Of a DNA stretch of 64,000 bases, positions 11,690 through 23,091 are shown in pieces. Below the pieces are notes generated by a model. It worked only from the letters and a program-made list of their open reading frames with translations, had not been told where the DNA came from and did not search any database. This DNA is from Nectonema munidae (lineage: Eukaryota > Nematomorpha > Nectonematoida > Nectonematidae): the NCBI GenBank assembly GCA_030549495.1, contig JAUIRK010001045.1:62001-126000 (forward strand), given 5' to 3'. Numbering within the stretch: position 1 is the first letter of the stretch; every line of letters starts with the position of its first letter. Both the position numbers and the translations under genes were made by a program.

Positions 11690-13440
11690 ACCATATGATT
11701 CACGATTTGTCTCCAGCCTTGGGAGTAGTTGAAATGCAGATAAACACCACATAAACAACACAGAGAAGCAAACTAAACAAAGAGAAAGAATGAGAGACAT
11801 GGTTTGCAGTAAAAAGAAAGGAACCAAAGTTAACACCTTTCCTCACTGTGCAAAATAATACACTGAATTTTGGTGAAAACAATTTCCAAAAGAAAAGGCA
11901 TATTCTTATTTTATATTTAAAACCTCAGACTTTTACACACATTTCTTTGAAAAATGTACAGTTCCTTAAAAATATTCACACCATATTGAATTAGTAATAA
12001 AGGAATTTATGTTGGTTCTTCACATTTCTCATATTTGCATAATGTAAAATTCAGACTTATTTAGCACATTCAGTATTCATTCATCAATATGAGCCGCATA
12101 CCAAAACGTCCGAAAACAAATTTTTGGAAAAAATGAATTTATTTGGAGAAATATTTATAGCATAGGATTTTATAAATTTATCTTTATTGGCATGTAAACT
12201 ACCCACCCAACTTACTAACTAATCCTAACTAACTTTTAAACATTTAAAGGTTTATTCATAGTAAGAAAAGCTCGTACTAAGAATAAGAAGCTTCAACAGA
12301 CTGGATTACAATTTGGTATATAAGTTTTATTAGACATTTATTTTGACTTCCCAAACTATTAGAACCGTCGATTATTGGGAACCGAGAATATTTTAAGCAT
12401 AGAAGAATATTTTTTCAAAATTTCAACCTCAATTGATACTTGAGTAGAGTAAATAAATATTTTAAGATTAACACATGTCTAAATTTTTGGTGAGTTTGGA
12501 AATGGACTGTGCGATTTGTATGATGTTTACACGCTATATTGAATAAATTTGCGGACTTCAAAAAATATTTTTCTATTCGGGAGTCCATAGACTACGAAAA
12601 CTTAATTAATTTTTTTTAGATCATTTATATATATATTATTTTTCAACCCCTCATGATGATAATGATTAAAATAATTATAATAAGTAAAAATAATGAATAA
12701 AAAAAATTATTGAAGCTCGAAACTAAAAGGCCTAAAAATGATTTTTGAGTATTTTTTGTATCAATGTTTGATATTACGACATATTATTTGTAGATTTTTA
12801 ATAAGAAAATAATTTTTTTCTTTTTCCTATAGTCTACCTTTACAATGCCTTTAATACCTTACGTATTATGTTCTTCATTTAAACAAATTCTATACATATG
12901 TTAAACTATAAATCAAACTAATCAAGTCATTATGACAGTTTTTCTTTTCTTATCACAATTCAATGAATATTTTTGAGATTAGTTATGTTAATTCCCAGTT
13001 TTTCATTTTGGTTATTTGATTCCGGGTAAGTTGGCTCTCAATATTATTTGATTCCGGTTTGTTTGATTAACTTACTATCGAAAAAATAATGAGCTTCTGG
13101 TATTTTTTTCCAGGCAAAATGCCTTGTAAATTTATTTTGTAAGATAACAAAAAAAAATGGTAGACAAACAATACCTATAAAAATGTATTAAAAAAGAGAG
13201 GAACTGTTGGTTTTAATGATCTAAAATCATTGCAATAGTTGGAATTCGGTTTTTTTCACTGGGAATCAAAATGTAAAACAATATTTTTCAGTCCGTCGTT
13301 CAAATCCGTGTACTTTTGTTTCTCTGGAATACCATGGCCACCGTCAAATTGAATTTTTCTCAATTTTCAATACTAAATTTATGAAATTCAACATAATATC
13401 GATGACTATAATCATCAGAAAACGAACTTTCTATTATTAT
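11690..13440. other. AT-rich stretch without recognised features
   Basis: This is very AT-rich DNA with no frame longer than about 60 codons. It may contain the unrecognised left end of element B, which I could not locate. Confidence 0.4.
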
Positions 13441-13444
13441 TACA

Positions 13445-14922
13445 TTATTGTCTTTTTGATCGGGAATTGTTGACAATTTCTTGCATTTTTTTCACACCTT
13501 TTTCTGCTATGATTTTTGTTCTTTGTATGTTTATTTTGGAACTTTCAGAACTAAAAAATTTATCGAATGTTGATATGGCTTTCGGGCAGTTTTGTGCAAG
13601 AATCACATTTCGCAGGCTTTGATATGTCGTTTCATCATACATTTGGTTATGAAACCAAAACTGAGACCATTCTTTGGATGTGAAATTACAAATTTTTTCC
13701 AGTTGATTTCTTAAGTTGGGAATAAAAAAAAGGCAATCAAGGCATAAGAAGTTCTGGAATTCCACCTACCATTGTGGAGAGGTGGCAGATTTCTCAATTC
13801 TATTTTAGGCCATTTGTTTGTTTTCTTGTAAAACCTAAAGGCCTGACAAAGATCAAATAAAAACCTAAAATCGTCCTTCCAACCATGGTTCTCGCACAAG
13901 AAACAATCAGTATCGAACTCATAATTAGCTTTCAAAATTTCATAATTGTTAACGACTTCATTTACGAAATCATAGGGTAATTGAGGGCTCCTAGTTGACC
14001 CACCTAAATTAAAGTCCATAATATGTCTCCAAACAAGATCTAGTACGTGGTGTTGACAAGCAACAAACTGTGGTTTTTGAAAAGCTTTCTCAATCATGGC
14101 CTTCTGAAACTTCACTACAACTCCATTTTCTTTACCAGTATTCACTGCCGTGGAATCACATATTTTCATTTGAATACTCTTCCAAGCACTAAAGTCGTTC
14201 ATCAAGTATTCAATCTCTTCAAAAATTGCTTTGAAAGAGCCATTTTTGCAAGCATGTATTGCAAAGTTTATTTTTTAATCGCTATTTTGAAGGCACACAA
14301 CTTGGTACTCTGTTTTGGAAATGATTTTTCCATCAAAATGAAGACAGAATGTTTCAACCTGCAAAAGATCTTTCAATTCTTTTTGTTTTTTCGTCCACTG
14401 GTATAGTCATCGTCGCTTTCACCATCAAAGCAATCAGAGATCTCGGCATCATTTTCGTGTATTTCATTACTCAAATCGACTGACTGCGGAGCTGACGTGC
14501 TTTCGATGAATTTGCGCTTTGAAGGATGAATCGTTTTGATGTCAGCTTCTTTTCTGGTTCCATATCCAACTGTGCCGGCTGTTTCATCAGTTTTGGTCAC
14601 GTCTAAAATATGCTTCATCTCCTCTTCTATTTTGTCTGGCTTTCTCTTTCTATACTTTTCTAAAGATCAACAACACTTGCTGGTGTGAAACAGATGGGAA
14701 ATTCAAGGCTTTCAATAAATTACTCAATTCTTCTGACAGCATCTTTATTCTGATATCTTTACTTTTTTCCGTTGCAAACAATTCAAGATAACGACTGATA
14801 ACTTGTTTTTTTGTTGGCATTTTGCACAAATCAGATAAACTCGCCGTTATCAGAGGAATTTCGGGCATTCTTTTTACAGCGAATATTTTGGGCAAGTTTT
14901 TATTATTCATTTTTTGATTCAC
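13445..14922 (-). pseudogene. hAT-like transposase of element B, interrupted
   Basis: Large minus-strand blocks survive. The N-terminal helical region (14,922-14,650) contains MPTKKQVISRYLELFATEKS. A linker (14,618-14,373) has GYGTRKEADIKTIHPSKRK. Catalytic block 1, FCLHFDGKII, lies near 14,330-14,350. A 164-residue stretch (14,205-13,711) carries CDSTAVNTGKENGVVVKFQK, then CQHHVLDLVWRHIMD, then PPLHNGRWNSRTSYALIAFF. A C-terminal block (13,765-13,445) ends in lysine-rich helix. Aspartates in FDG and CDS, and the C-x-x-H-x-L-D pattern, fit an RNase H-fold transposase. Frames change several times, so it is inactive, but it is clearly less decayed than element A. Confidence 0.6.
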
Positions 14923-15261
14923 GAAGAAAAGAATTTATTCACTCTAAAAAATGTGTTAAAATGTGAAAATAGTTAAAATGTGAAAAAAAAAACTAAGTCA
15001 AAATTCACAATTGATATCAAAATATGGTCTAAATTAGATAAAATAAAACATAAAAAAGTTTTACATGTTGATAAATGAAAAAAAACCTGAAATTCTATAA
15101 TATAATATTGATCACATAGAATAAATTTTTCACACAGCAATGCGCGCGAACTTTATGGCGCCAAAATCAATAAAAATGTCTTTTTTATGTTCCAAATAAA
15201 AAGTTTCATTGAAAGAGGGTGCATGCTTTTTGATTTGAAAGTTCAAAAAGTTATATCCCTA
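13445..15261 (-). mobile_element. DNA transposon element B, sister of element A
   Basis: The transposase frames are in the same order and orientation as element A. The right end is defined by the terminal motif shared with A: plus-strand CAAAAAGTTATATCCCTA ending at 15,261, against CAAAAAGTTGCATCCCTA ending at 11,490. I found no matching left end, so the left boundary is simply where recognisable coding sequence stops. A GCGC-containing patch near 15,140-15,165 stands out from the AT-rich flank. Confidence 0.6.
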
Positions 15262-15960
15262 GTGAGGAGGCATCATTGGAAGTTAAGTTGATTCCTCCTT
15301 TTATTTTATATTATTTCTTATATGTACTTAAATGTAAAATAACACCTATTTTCAACATTCCCTCTTGGTGAATGTCTCTTCAATTCTATCCAATGTGTTT
15401 GAATACCTTCTGTTGAAATATTGTGTTTGCATACCTTCGGGTAGGCAAAATTGGAGAACACACTGGCCTAAACCAAAATTTCGGAAAAAAATGCGAGTAT
15501 TCTACATTTAAAAAATTCAATTTTTTAATTAAACTGAAGAAAGGAAGAATTGCGGTAGGAAATGTTAAGAAATATAATATGAATAATAAAACCTTACGAT
15601 GAACTTAGACTTCAGTATAGACGCATCCACAAACGTTTCTTTACTTCTTCTGAGAAGTATCCAAACCAGAGAAGATGAAGTAAACATAACCCCAAGAAGT
15701 CGAGCCAGAAGCAAGTGCGAACTTCTTAGTTCCACCGTAGTCTGAAATGCGCAACACAAAACACTGCATTTTCCAAAGTGATCGCTCCTTTTTATATAGG
15801 CGCCTACTTAGAATTTTCAGACTGGGAGACAAAGAAAAATATAAGGCAGGAAATAGCCAAATTAAAACACAAAGGAAAGTATTTAATATAAATTTTAGTA
15901 AGCATAGATTTAATTACATTTGAACACGAATGTATACTTTCAGTATTTAATGATTTAAAA
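15262..15960. other. Interval with a TATA-like box and short minus-strand ORFs
   Basis: On the minus strand, CTATATAAAAAGGAGCG (about 15,789-15,805) looks like a TATA box. About 30 bp downstream an ATG opens a 42-codon frame starting MQCFVLRISDYGG. An overlapping frame, which has no ATG, runs to a possible donor ATC-GTAAGG near 15,599. I recognise neither product. The rest is AT-rich with no features. Confidence 0.25.
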
Positions 15961-17868
15961 TTCAGTTGCTCGTTAGAGAGCATCTCTCCAACATAAATTG
16001 GAATATTTACTATGCATGTTCTTTTTCAAACTTTTATGGAGATTTTATAAAAGTGATGCACCAGCGATCACCGAGTATACCCTTAATGCGAAAAAAGAAG
16101 AAACTAAATCCTTATATGAATAGCTCAACGATGTCTTTACACAAAAGAAAAGAAAAACTGTTTAAAAAATACTTTAAGTACAAAACTACTGAAACTTTGT
16201 TGGAGCTAAAGAAAATTTCAAACCAGTTAAGGCAAGAAACAAGAGCAAAGCGTTCCTTTGAAAGGAAAATTAAAAAAAAGATTAAAGAGAAGCCTAAAAG
16301 ATTTTGGAGTTATATCAACTCTTACAAAACAAGCCATACGATCAAAACGATAATTTACACAAATGGAATTCGCATAAATTCCGATACTAAAATTGCAGAA
16401 ACATTAAGTAAATATTTTTCTTCTGTCTTCAGAGAGTCTCAAGGTAGTTATCAAAAAACTTTAAAGTTACACCATCACCACCCACCGATGGAAGAAATTG
16501 TAATCAGTGAGAAACTTGTGTTTGAAAAACTTGGCAACCTTGGAGCTGATAAATCGCCTGGCATCGACAACCTGCATCCATTTAATTTAAAAGAACTGGC
16601 CTTTCATTTGGCATTCCCAATTGATCTTACCAAATGCCTGGAAAACTGCATTAGTAGTCCCCATACATAAAAACTCGAATTCAGAACTTCCTTCAAACTA
16701 CAGGCCTATCGGATTAACTCCCGTTTTGTCTAAAATTCTTTAATCGATTCTTGTTGATCACATTTTTTTTATTTGAAAAGCAACAACTTAATAAACATTA
16801 ATCAACATGGGTTTACGAAAAAGAAATCTACGTTAACACAATTATTGGAGTTCCATGACGATGTTACTGACCTTCTCGAGAAGTACGACACAGTTGATGT
16901 TTTATACCTTGATTTTCGCAAGGCATTTGAAAGAGTTCCACACAATTATTTACTAAGAAAATTAAAAACCTATAACATTTATCCTAGAATTATTAAATGG
17001 ATAGACAACTTCCTGACAAATAGAATCCAATTTGGCACTGTGAACGGCTACTTATCAAATCCAAGTAAAGTAACTAGTGAAGTAGTGCAAGGTAGTGTGA
17101 TAGGACTTCTACTTTTTAATCTATGCATAAACGAATTGGAAATGCAAATTGACTCCAACTTGAAATTATTTGCCGATGATCTTAAGTTGTACTCTGAATC
17201 CACCAAAAATTCTACGACCCAACTTCAAACTGACCTTTACACTCTATATCAATGGTGTACACATTGGGGTCATTCTTTGAAATTCAAGCCTCATTTTTCG
17301 AAAATAATCTCTAAAGCTTACGCTGTATTTCCCTCAATTTATCGTCAGCTATCCTCCTTTGAACCAGAAATAGCTACTCCTATATACAAAGCGTTAATAC
17401 GCCCTATTCTGGAATACGGTAAAGTTATCGCACAGCCAAGCTGTAAAAAAGACATGAAAGCGTTAGAAAAAGTACAGAAGCGGTTAACCAAAAAAATTAC
17501 AGGGCTTAAAGAATTAACCTATAAAGAAAGACTGCAAACGTTGTCTATACCACTACTATCATATCGATATAGAAGAAACGATGTGATTACAGTTTATAAC
17601 ATCATAAAATGACTGGAACAGTCTTCCTGCTGATGTTATAAACTCCCCTTCATTAAACGTATTCAAGAAACGCCTGGATAACTTCTGGAAAAATATGTTG
17701 TATGATTAAGTCTTTACTTTTGTATTCTTCTTTTCCATATTTAGCAATTATAATGTTTAAACGATTTCTATATCTTTTTTTCTTCTACACATTGATGCGA
17801 TTACCACAGGCAAAAGGGCTTTTTTCGCTTAATACAATTATGTTATGTTATGTTATATTTGTCTACAT
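15960..17868 (+). mobile_element. CR1/L2-like LINE, 5'-truncated, internally deleted
   Basis: The element starts inside the pre-reverse-transcriptase region and runs to a 3' tail of ATGTT repeats (about 17,838-17,858). That kind of short tandem repeat at the 3' terminus is typical of CR1/L2 elements. No endonuclease domain remains upstream, which fits 5' truncation during target-primed insertion. I did not find a convincing target-site duplication. Confidence 0.75.
15966..17700 (+). pseudogene. Reverse transcriptase of the CR1/L2-like LINE
   Basis: The pre-RT helical region (15,966-16,440) includes KRFWSYINSY and KYFSSVF. RT block 1 (16,530-16,600) has GADKSPGIDNLHPFNLKEL, followed by NYRPIGLTPVLSKIL near 16,700. 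From 16,773 come INQHGFTKKKSTLTQL, motif A YLDFRKAFERVPHNYL, motif B VVQGSVIGLLLF and the catalytic FADDLKLY (about 17,170). The thumb reads LIRPILEYGKVIAQPS. The C-terminus DWNSLPADVINSPSLNVFKK ends at about 17,708 in another frame. Breaks: a stop between blocks near 16,670-16,770; an in-frame deletion of roughly 45 residues between WCTHWGHS and LKFKPHFSKII; and a further deletion before DWNSLP. It is inactive. Confidence 0.8.
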
Positions 17869-19381
17869 ATCCAAACTAAAAGATTTAACGATGGGCACTC
17901 AACAAAGCTACTCACATTATATTTTCAGCCCAAGCTATTTTCTTTTTTTCAAAATAGTAATTCTCCTAACAAAACAAAATAATTATTTTAATACGCTGTA
18001 AATTGGTTAAGTCAGAAGTCAATGCCAACTTCTTTTACACATGTTATTGCAGCTTCAAGCTTTATTCTGAAAAAATGCAATATTTGACTTTTTATCTCAG
18101 AACTAACACCAAAACAGTGTGAGGACACAACTTTAAATTTTAACAATAAGGCGAAAACTTTATGCAAAAGTAGACTAAAAAAGTTGTATAAACCTTAAAG
18201 TCGTAGAGAATTTGAGTTTACAAGAGAAAAGCTAAAATAAAAAACTTTAAAAGAATATTTCATTTTATTTCACTTGAAATATTATTTTCAAGTATCAATA
18301 TGTATTTTTTTTGCATATTATCAAATATCTTTTTTTCTTAAAAATTACATTTTTTAAACAATTGCATTTAAATTATAATTTTTTCAAAACAAGTATAAGC
18401 TTGTTCTATGCTTCCTTATATTAAATATCAATTCTTCAAAACACACAAATGCTAACTAATTTTAGCGTATGCCTCCTTAAAATTAACATCAACTCCTTTA
18501 AACACACAAATGCTATTTTTGTCCATAACTTTGTGTGAATTCTTAGTTTTTAATTGGGGATAAATAAAAATGCCTCCATAGTTCTACCCACTATGTGGTT
18601 AGGTAAAAAATATCATAAGCTATAAGATTTGATATTTTTCAAAATTTCATTAAAAACTTTATTCTAAAAAACAGAACTTTTTATGATACCTAAGTACTCA
18701 AATTATATAAATAACCAATTTTAACTGCTTTTTCATGTTCACAACGCATCAAAAAGACAACCGTAAATTCTCTACAAAGTTTAATTTGCAATCTTGAAAT
18801 TTTCTTTTAATATCTCCTTAAAACACATAATTGGAAATAATAAAAGTACGTGCAAGTCTTCTTGAAGTTGTATTATTTTTCCTAAGCCTAAAACCATTAA
18901 AATACGCTTTTATTTCAAAGAACATTTGATTATGAAAAACAACCAAAATCATAAAAATTTGTTATTTTTTCTAGAAAACCTAAAGTTTAAAGTGTGGGGA
19001 AAATTTATTCTCAAAAAAGCTAATATATCTCAACTCTAAAAATTTTAATAATTAATACAATTTTTACAAATTGTATTGTACAAATAACAAACTTAACTCA
19101 AAAATATATAATTGAAAAGAATTTCCAAAAATTGGAAATTTTTTATAGTATCGTCTAAAGAAGTTATTAATTAATGATAATTAATTTACTATTATTCAAT
19201 TTAAAAAACAATTTCAACAAACATTTTTAAAAGATGACATTTCTTAAAGATTTCCTTCGATAAAAATGGTATTTCATAGTGCAACCAAATTTGGCCTCAA
19301 AATGGCAACTCTAAAGTTTCGAAAAAAAATAATTTTTAAAATTGATAGTATTTGATTGAGAGAAAAACAATACCAGTGTAT
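17869..19381. other. AT-rich interval with one short tandem duplication
   Basis: No coding or structural RNA signal is seen. A 61-bp unit is duplicated at about 18,408-18,525; both copies contain ATGC-TCCTTA and AAACACACAAATGCTA. Confidence 0.45.
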
Positions 19382-19685
19382 CAGAGCCCAGCGGGGAGTG
19401 AATTTTTAGATCGGGTCGAGGAGATGCTCACCCCGCGGGGAACGGGCAGATCAGAGAACAATTTTCTCAATGATGAAATATAAAAGTATTTCATGAAACA
19501 AAAAGATGAAATAAACTTTTTTATTTAAGCTAATTTTTAAATGATTCCTTATTTTGCCCAACAAAAATTACTCTTCCACTTTTTTTGGATTCAAGCTACT
19601 TCGTTTTTACAATATTTGAACCGGAACTGAATAATGTTTCTGATTGAGAGTTGTTTGCCAGTATTATTTTATTCAAAAAAATATA

Positions 19686-19797
19686 ATGCGTAAAAACTTT
19701 TTAAAATTAATTCAATGACATGAATTTTAATATATAAATAATTTCTTTGGCCTGTTTTATTGATTTTCTTAAAAAAATAAACATCATTGCTAAAAGT
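19686..19797 (+). repeat. Lone 149-bp-satellite-like monomer inside the hAT element
   Basis: Matching blocks appear in the same order as in the array monomer: GTAAAAACTTTTTAAAATTAA, AATATATAAAT-ATTTCTTTGG and CCTGTTTTATTGATTTTCTT, then ACATCATTGCTAAA. It is a little shorter than a full unit and lies about 5 kb left of the array. Confidence 0.75.
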
Positions 19798-19830
19798 ATT
19801 ATTTTATTCAGATAGTAGAGACTTTATAAA

Positions 19831-20536
19831 TAGTGTATATCTCGTTATATCGAATTCGGATAACTCGAATATATACTTAACTCGGAGTTTTTACGAGGTC
19901 CCGGCCATTTCCTTATAATTCGCATGTTAAATTAGCCATAACTCGAAGTCAGTTTACTCGAATTTTCGGTTAATTCGAAGTCAATTTTGTAGCCAGAGCC
20001 TTCTTACACAATGCAGATAATAATTACATTGTTTAACTCGAAGTTTGAATTGAAAAAACTTTCTGAGTTAATTAACACCTGTTTTTAATCCTAGAGCAGC
20101 AGGCTGTTGGCTTTGTTTAGTGTAACGGAAATCGTACAGGTGAATGAAATTAAAACGTAGATTTTCAAGAGTTGTTTGCGTTAATTAATTAAGTACGCAT
20201 GTGTAAATTGAAGTCGATGAGCTTATATGACACAATAGTTTATTAAAGCAAAAGTTTTTTAAATAAAAAATAAAAAACAATCGATGATTTTTTATGTTCT
20301 AACTGAATAATCTTGTATCAGAATCACTTCTTTTGCTTAAATAAATTTTTATCTGTTTATAAAGTTTTTAATGTTTGTTTAAATATATATTTTAATCAAT
20401 TTAAAGTTTGTTTTGAAAGGCTAAAGATGACCACGCATACGTGTTGGTATTTAGTTTAACACAGTAAAAGTAAAAATTTGTTAACTCGAAGTACTTCAAT
20501 AGGTCCCATCGGTTTCGAGATAACGAAATTTTACTG
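19831..20536. mobile_element. pogo/Tigger-like MITE nested in the hAT element
   Basis: The ends are imperfect inverted repeats. The left reads AGTGTATATCTCGTTATATC; the right, inverted, reads CAGTAAAATTTCGTTATCTC. Both ends carry runs of AACTCGAAGT/CGAGTTA motifs and a GAGGTCCC / GGTCCCATCGG block, the signature of Tigger/pogo termini. TA flanks the right end (20,537-20,538). No transposase is present. Confidence 0.65.
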
Positions 20537-20661
20537 TATTTACAAAAGGATAATGAAGATCACAAAGGCTTTGTAAATAATGTAAATATTTGTAGAATAT
20601 GGACGATTAAATTTTGTATCGGGAGGGGGGGGGGAGAGATCGGGGTCCCCGCTGGGCTTTG

Positions 20662-21036
20662 CAATGCATACATTTTTATAAATTCAAACTTTTTAAAAAT
20701 AATAATAATTTCAGCTTTATGTCATACAGTCGAATCATCTTTAAAAAGCCCAAAAATTGCAAATTTGAATTTCATGAAAATTTAAGTTATATTCTAAGTA
20801 ATATCAAAAGGCTTAGTTAAAGCTTTAATTTTGTCTAAAACGGTGAAGGAACAAAAAAGTTATAAACAAAAATAAAATAAAAAACGTATAAAATTAAAAT
20901 AAAAAGCTAAAATTTAATAGTTCATAGAACTCGTTATAGCCAAAAGATCTTTGATAAAGGTATAATATATAGCCAAAGGATCTAAAGGTGCAAAAATGAT
21001 GAAGAGTAGTAAAATTTTGTATTTCTATAAAACCTT
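20662..21036. other. AT-rich non-coding interval
   Basis: Nothing recognisable beyond a short unassigned frame read through from the hAT end. Confidence 0.4.
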
Positions 21037-21290
21037 TGGTTTTATATTAATAACTAAAAATAATTTCGAACAAATTTGGAGATATGCAATATACATAACT
21101 ATAGTAACATATCTATACAAAATTTGAAACATTTTTTACGATATACCCACCACTTTTAGCGGAGGTCATTTGCAAAAAAAACTACAACAAATTTTTTTTT
21201 TAATTTTGCATAGATATGTTACTCTAGTTATGTATATTGCATATCTTCAAATTTGTTTAAAATTTTTTTAGTTTTTAATAAAACTTAATT
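21037..21290. repeat. Long imperfect hairpin (foldback element)
   Basis: Arms of about 85 bp (21,041-21,125 and 21,203-21,288) are inverted copies; both contain GATATGCAATATACATAACT in inverted orientation. The spacer is about 75 bp. It is probably a MITE or foldback element, with no coding content. Confidence 0.7.
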
Positions 21291-21849
21291 CAAGAGTTAT
21301 TTTTGAGTTTTTAATAGGTCAGAGTTATCAAAAACGGTAGAGACGCAGATATCTGAGGATTTAGTCACTATCAAGACATTTTTTAATTTAAATTGAATTT
21401 GTCCATCTTTTTCCTTTTGCGTGAGAAAGAGAATCTTTTAGATGAAGAAGGTAGACAACTTTTTGTAATTCAACAATGAACATCACGAATGATTCATTAG
21501 AAAAAAACCTTTGAAATGGGATTGGTTGACAAATATTCAGGCTGAATATCTCTCCATATCACCTGATAATAAAATACAGGATACTGATAAAAAAAAGCCT
21601 AAGATCATCAAAAAGATTCTTTAATCAGAATGCTTTAAGAGTCAAAATAAATCCTTAAAAAGTTTTTTCAAACACACATTGAAGAAAAAATTTCTAATGA
21701 AAAAAGAGATACCAAGAAAGGATCATCATATAATGACATACTGTAAAGTATAAAAGAAATGACGTAAAAACATTTTGAGTGAATTAAACACCTAAAGTTG
21801 GTTTATTAAATAAATTAAGAAAATAATTACCAAAAAAATACTGTAAGTA

Positions 21850-22170
21850 GAATTATATCAGCAGTAAACATAGCGTGCTTGAAAATGGGTATATATGTGT
21901 AAAAAACTTTATATAATTATTTGGATAAAATCTTCTTTTTGAGATAAATAAATTTTTTGACAGGATTGACTCTTTTTCATTAAAAAAGGAATATCACCAC
22001 TAAATTCAGCATACTTAAAAATGGATATATATGTGTAAAAAACTTTATATAATAATCTAGATAAAAAGTTAATTTTTGAGATGAGCTGTCAAATATAAAT
22101 CAATTTTTGGACAGGTTTGATTAAAAATTGACATCACCACTAAATTCAGCATAGTTGATATATAAACATA
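21850..22170 (+). repeat. Diverged tandem monomers related to the 149-bp satellite
   Basis: GCTTGAAAATGGGTATATAT (21,878 on) and a copy with ACTTAAAAATGGATATATAT (about 22,013) each precede GTGTAAAAAACTTTATATAA. ATCACCACTAAATTCAGCAT occurs near 21,993 and again near 22,134. The spacing is about 135 bp rather than 149, and divergence from the array is far greater than between array monomers. This is an old relative or peripheral remnant of the satellite. Confidence 0.75.
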
Positions 22171-22179
22171 GCATTTAAA

Positions 22180-22795
22180 ATATTTATAAAAACTTATTAA
22201 TATCTGAGAAAAATATGGAGGCACTTTACGCCGCCAGCACTTGAGCGGACAAATTCAGCCCAGCACGAATAAGGTTGATGGTTTAGAGACTCTCACACCC
22301 CAAAAAACAAAAGTGAGTTAGATTGCAATATGGCAAGTTATAAAAATAAATTAATAGCGAGTAACATAGAATGGATCTAAAGGGTCGAGAGGGGTGCATT
22401 CGCTAGAGTAACATGAAATCCACAGAAAGTACGCCTCCTAACTGAAAATGATAGATACCGCCCTGAAACTAATCAATCAAACTGCAGTGAATAACGTCAC
22501 GCTGTGAGATAGATTATAATATAAGAGTTTTTGAGATAGAATTGCAAAAAAAGAAAAATAACTAACGGTTCTTTTTCAAAAAAATTAAAATGGTGGTTAG
22601 CAGATGTTAAATCATTTCCTTCAAATTCGCGATAAAATGGACTTTTTTGTCAAAGACTTAGCTACCGACTAACTAATTGAGTTGAGGGACACTATTACTA
22701 AAAAATATGTGGTGCGAAAAATAAAACAGAGAAATTGTATTCAATTTCATCTATAATCAAATAATCATAATCATAATCATAATAATAGTCATATT
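22180..22795. other. Interval before the minus-strand exon
   Basis: There are no recognised genes. An AATCAT-type microsatellite lies at about 22,757-22,795. The more mixed base composition at 22,220-22,500 may be intron or 3' sequence of the minus-strand gene that starts at 23,091. Confidence 0.35.
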
Positions 22796-22851
22796 CAAAC
22801 GAATTTGCATTGAAAGATTATTTCGAAAATGAACGTCAAAAAATATTTTAC

Positions 22852-23091
22852 CCAAATTCTAAGACACTCAAAGGGGTAAATATTTAAGAGTATTCCGAGT
22901 GAGAACAAGACAGCAGATTCACAAGCCAACCAAAAAGTGGAGCCACATCTTGTAGTCAGTATAAAGAAGAGGGGAATGAGAGTAGAGAGGTAAACGTGAG
23001 AAGTCTGGGCGTCTTTCAGATGCAGAAATCCCGCGATCGAGTCCAGAAGCGTCTGTGAATCATCACTAGTGTCGATGCTGATCTCAGGCAT
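22852..23091 (-). CDS. Probable first coding exon of an unrecognised host membrane protein
   Basis: An ATG at 23,091 opens 80 codons ending at a possible donor, TGG followed by GTAAAA (intron from 22,851); the frame otherwise continues to a stop at 22,795. The N-terminus MPEISIDTSDDSQTLLDSIA is acidic and polar. Two hydrophobic stretches follow, about residues 34-46 (YLSTLIPLFFILT) and 53-67 (FWLACESAVLFSLGI), suggesting membrane segments. Upstream DNA looks like a promoter and leader and is much less AT-rich than its surroundings. No downstream exon was identified in the window. A faint resemblance to N-terminal glucose-6-phosphatase-like segments is not strong enough to name it. Confidence 0.4.

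Larger units (their letters stand above)
8890..11690 (+). mobile_element. Jockey-like LINE remnant, split by transposon element A
   Basis: Plus-strand segments 8890-9546 and 11,491 to about 11,690 belong to one non-LTR retrotransposon. The first shows LYIPPKQH and then IIITGDVNAHSKTW (about 8985-9035), the GDxNAH block of the APE-type endonuclease. After an internal deletion come the reverse-transcriptase end, with YLNIIHKWLKENNLVL (about 9165-9220; the catalytic YADD reads ADH here), and the thumb pattern TKLQTLQNRILRLAT (9480-9530). Past element A the same frame type continues with HTDFFYQRSNLIAKAAT. Frameshifts and deletions make it inactive. It resembles, and may be related to, the LINE at 58.1-58.8 kb. 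Confidence 0.7.
19382..20661. mobile_element. hAT-type non-autonomous element with GC-rich inverted ends
   Basis: The left terminus CAGAGCCCAGCGGGG (19,382-19,396) matches, inverted, the right terminus CCCCGCTGGGCTTTG (20,647-20,661) at 14 of 15 bases. The flanking 8 bp are CAGTGTAT and CAATGCAT, 6 of 8 identical with two transitions, as expected for an old hAT target duplication. The ends are GC-rich islands in AT-rich DNA. There is no transposase inside. The interior carries a lone satellite-like monomer and a pogo/Tigger-like MITE. Confidence 0.7.

Noticed and set aside
14047-14406. 119-codon plus-strand ORF
   Set aside because: It is antisense to the recognised transposase of element B.
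22852-23091. Naming the 80-codon exon as glucose-6-phosphatase
   Set aside because: Only a loose hydrophobic pattern agrees; no diagnostic motif is present in this exon.
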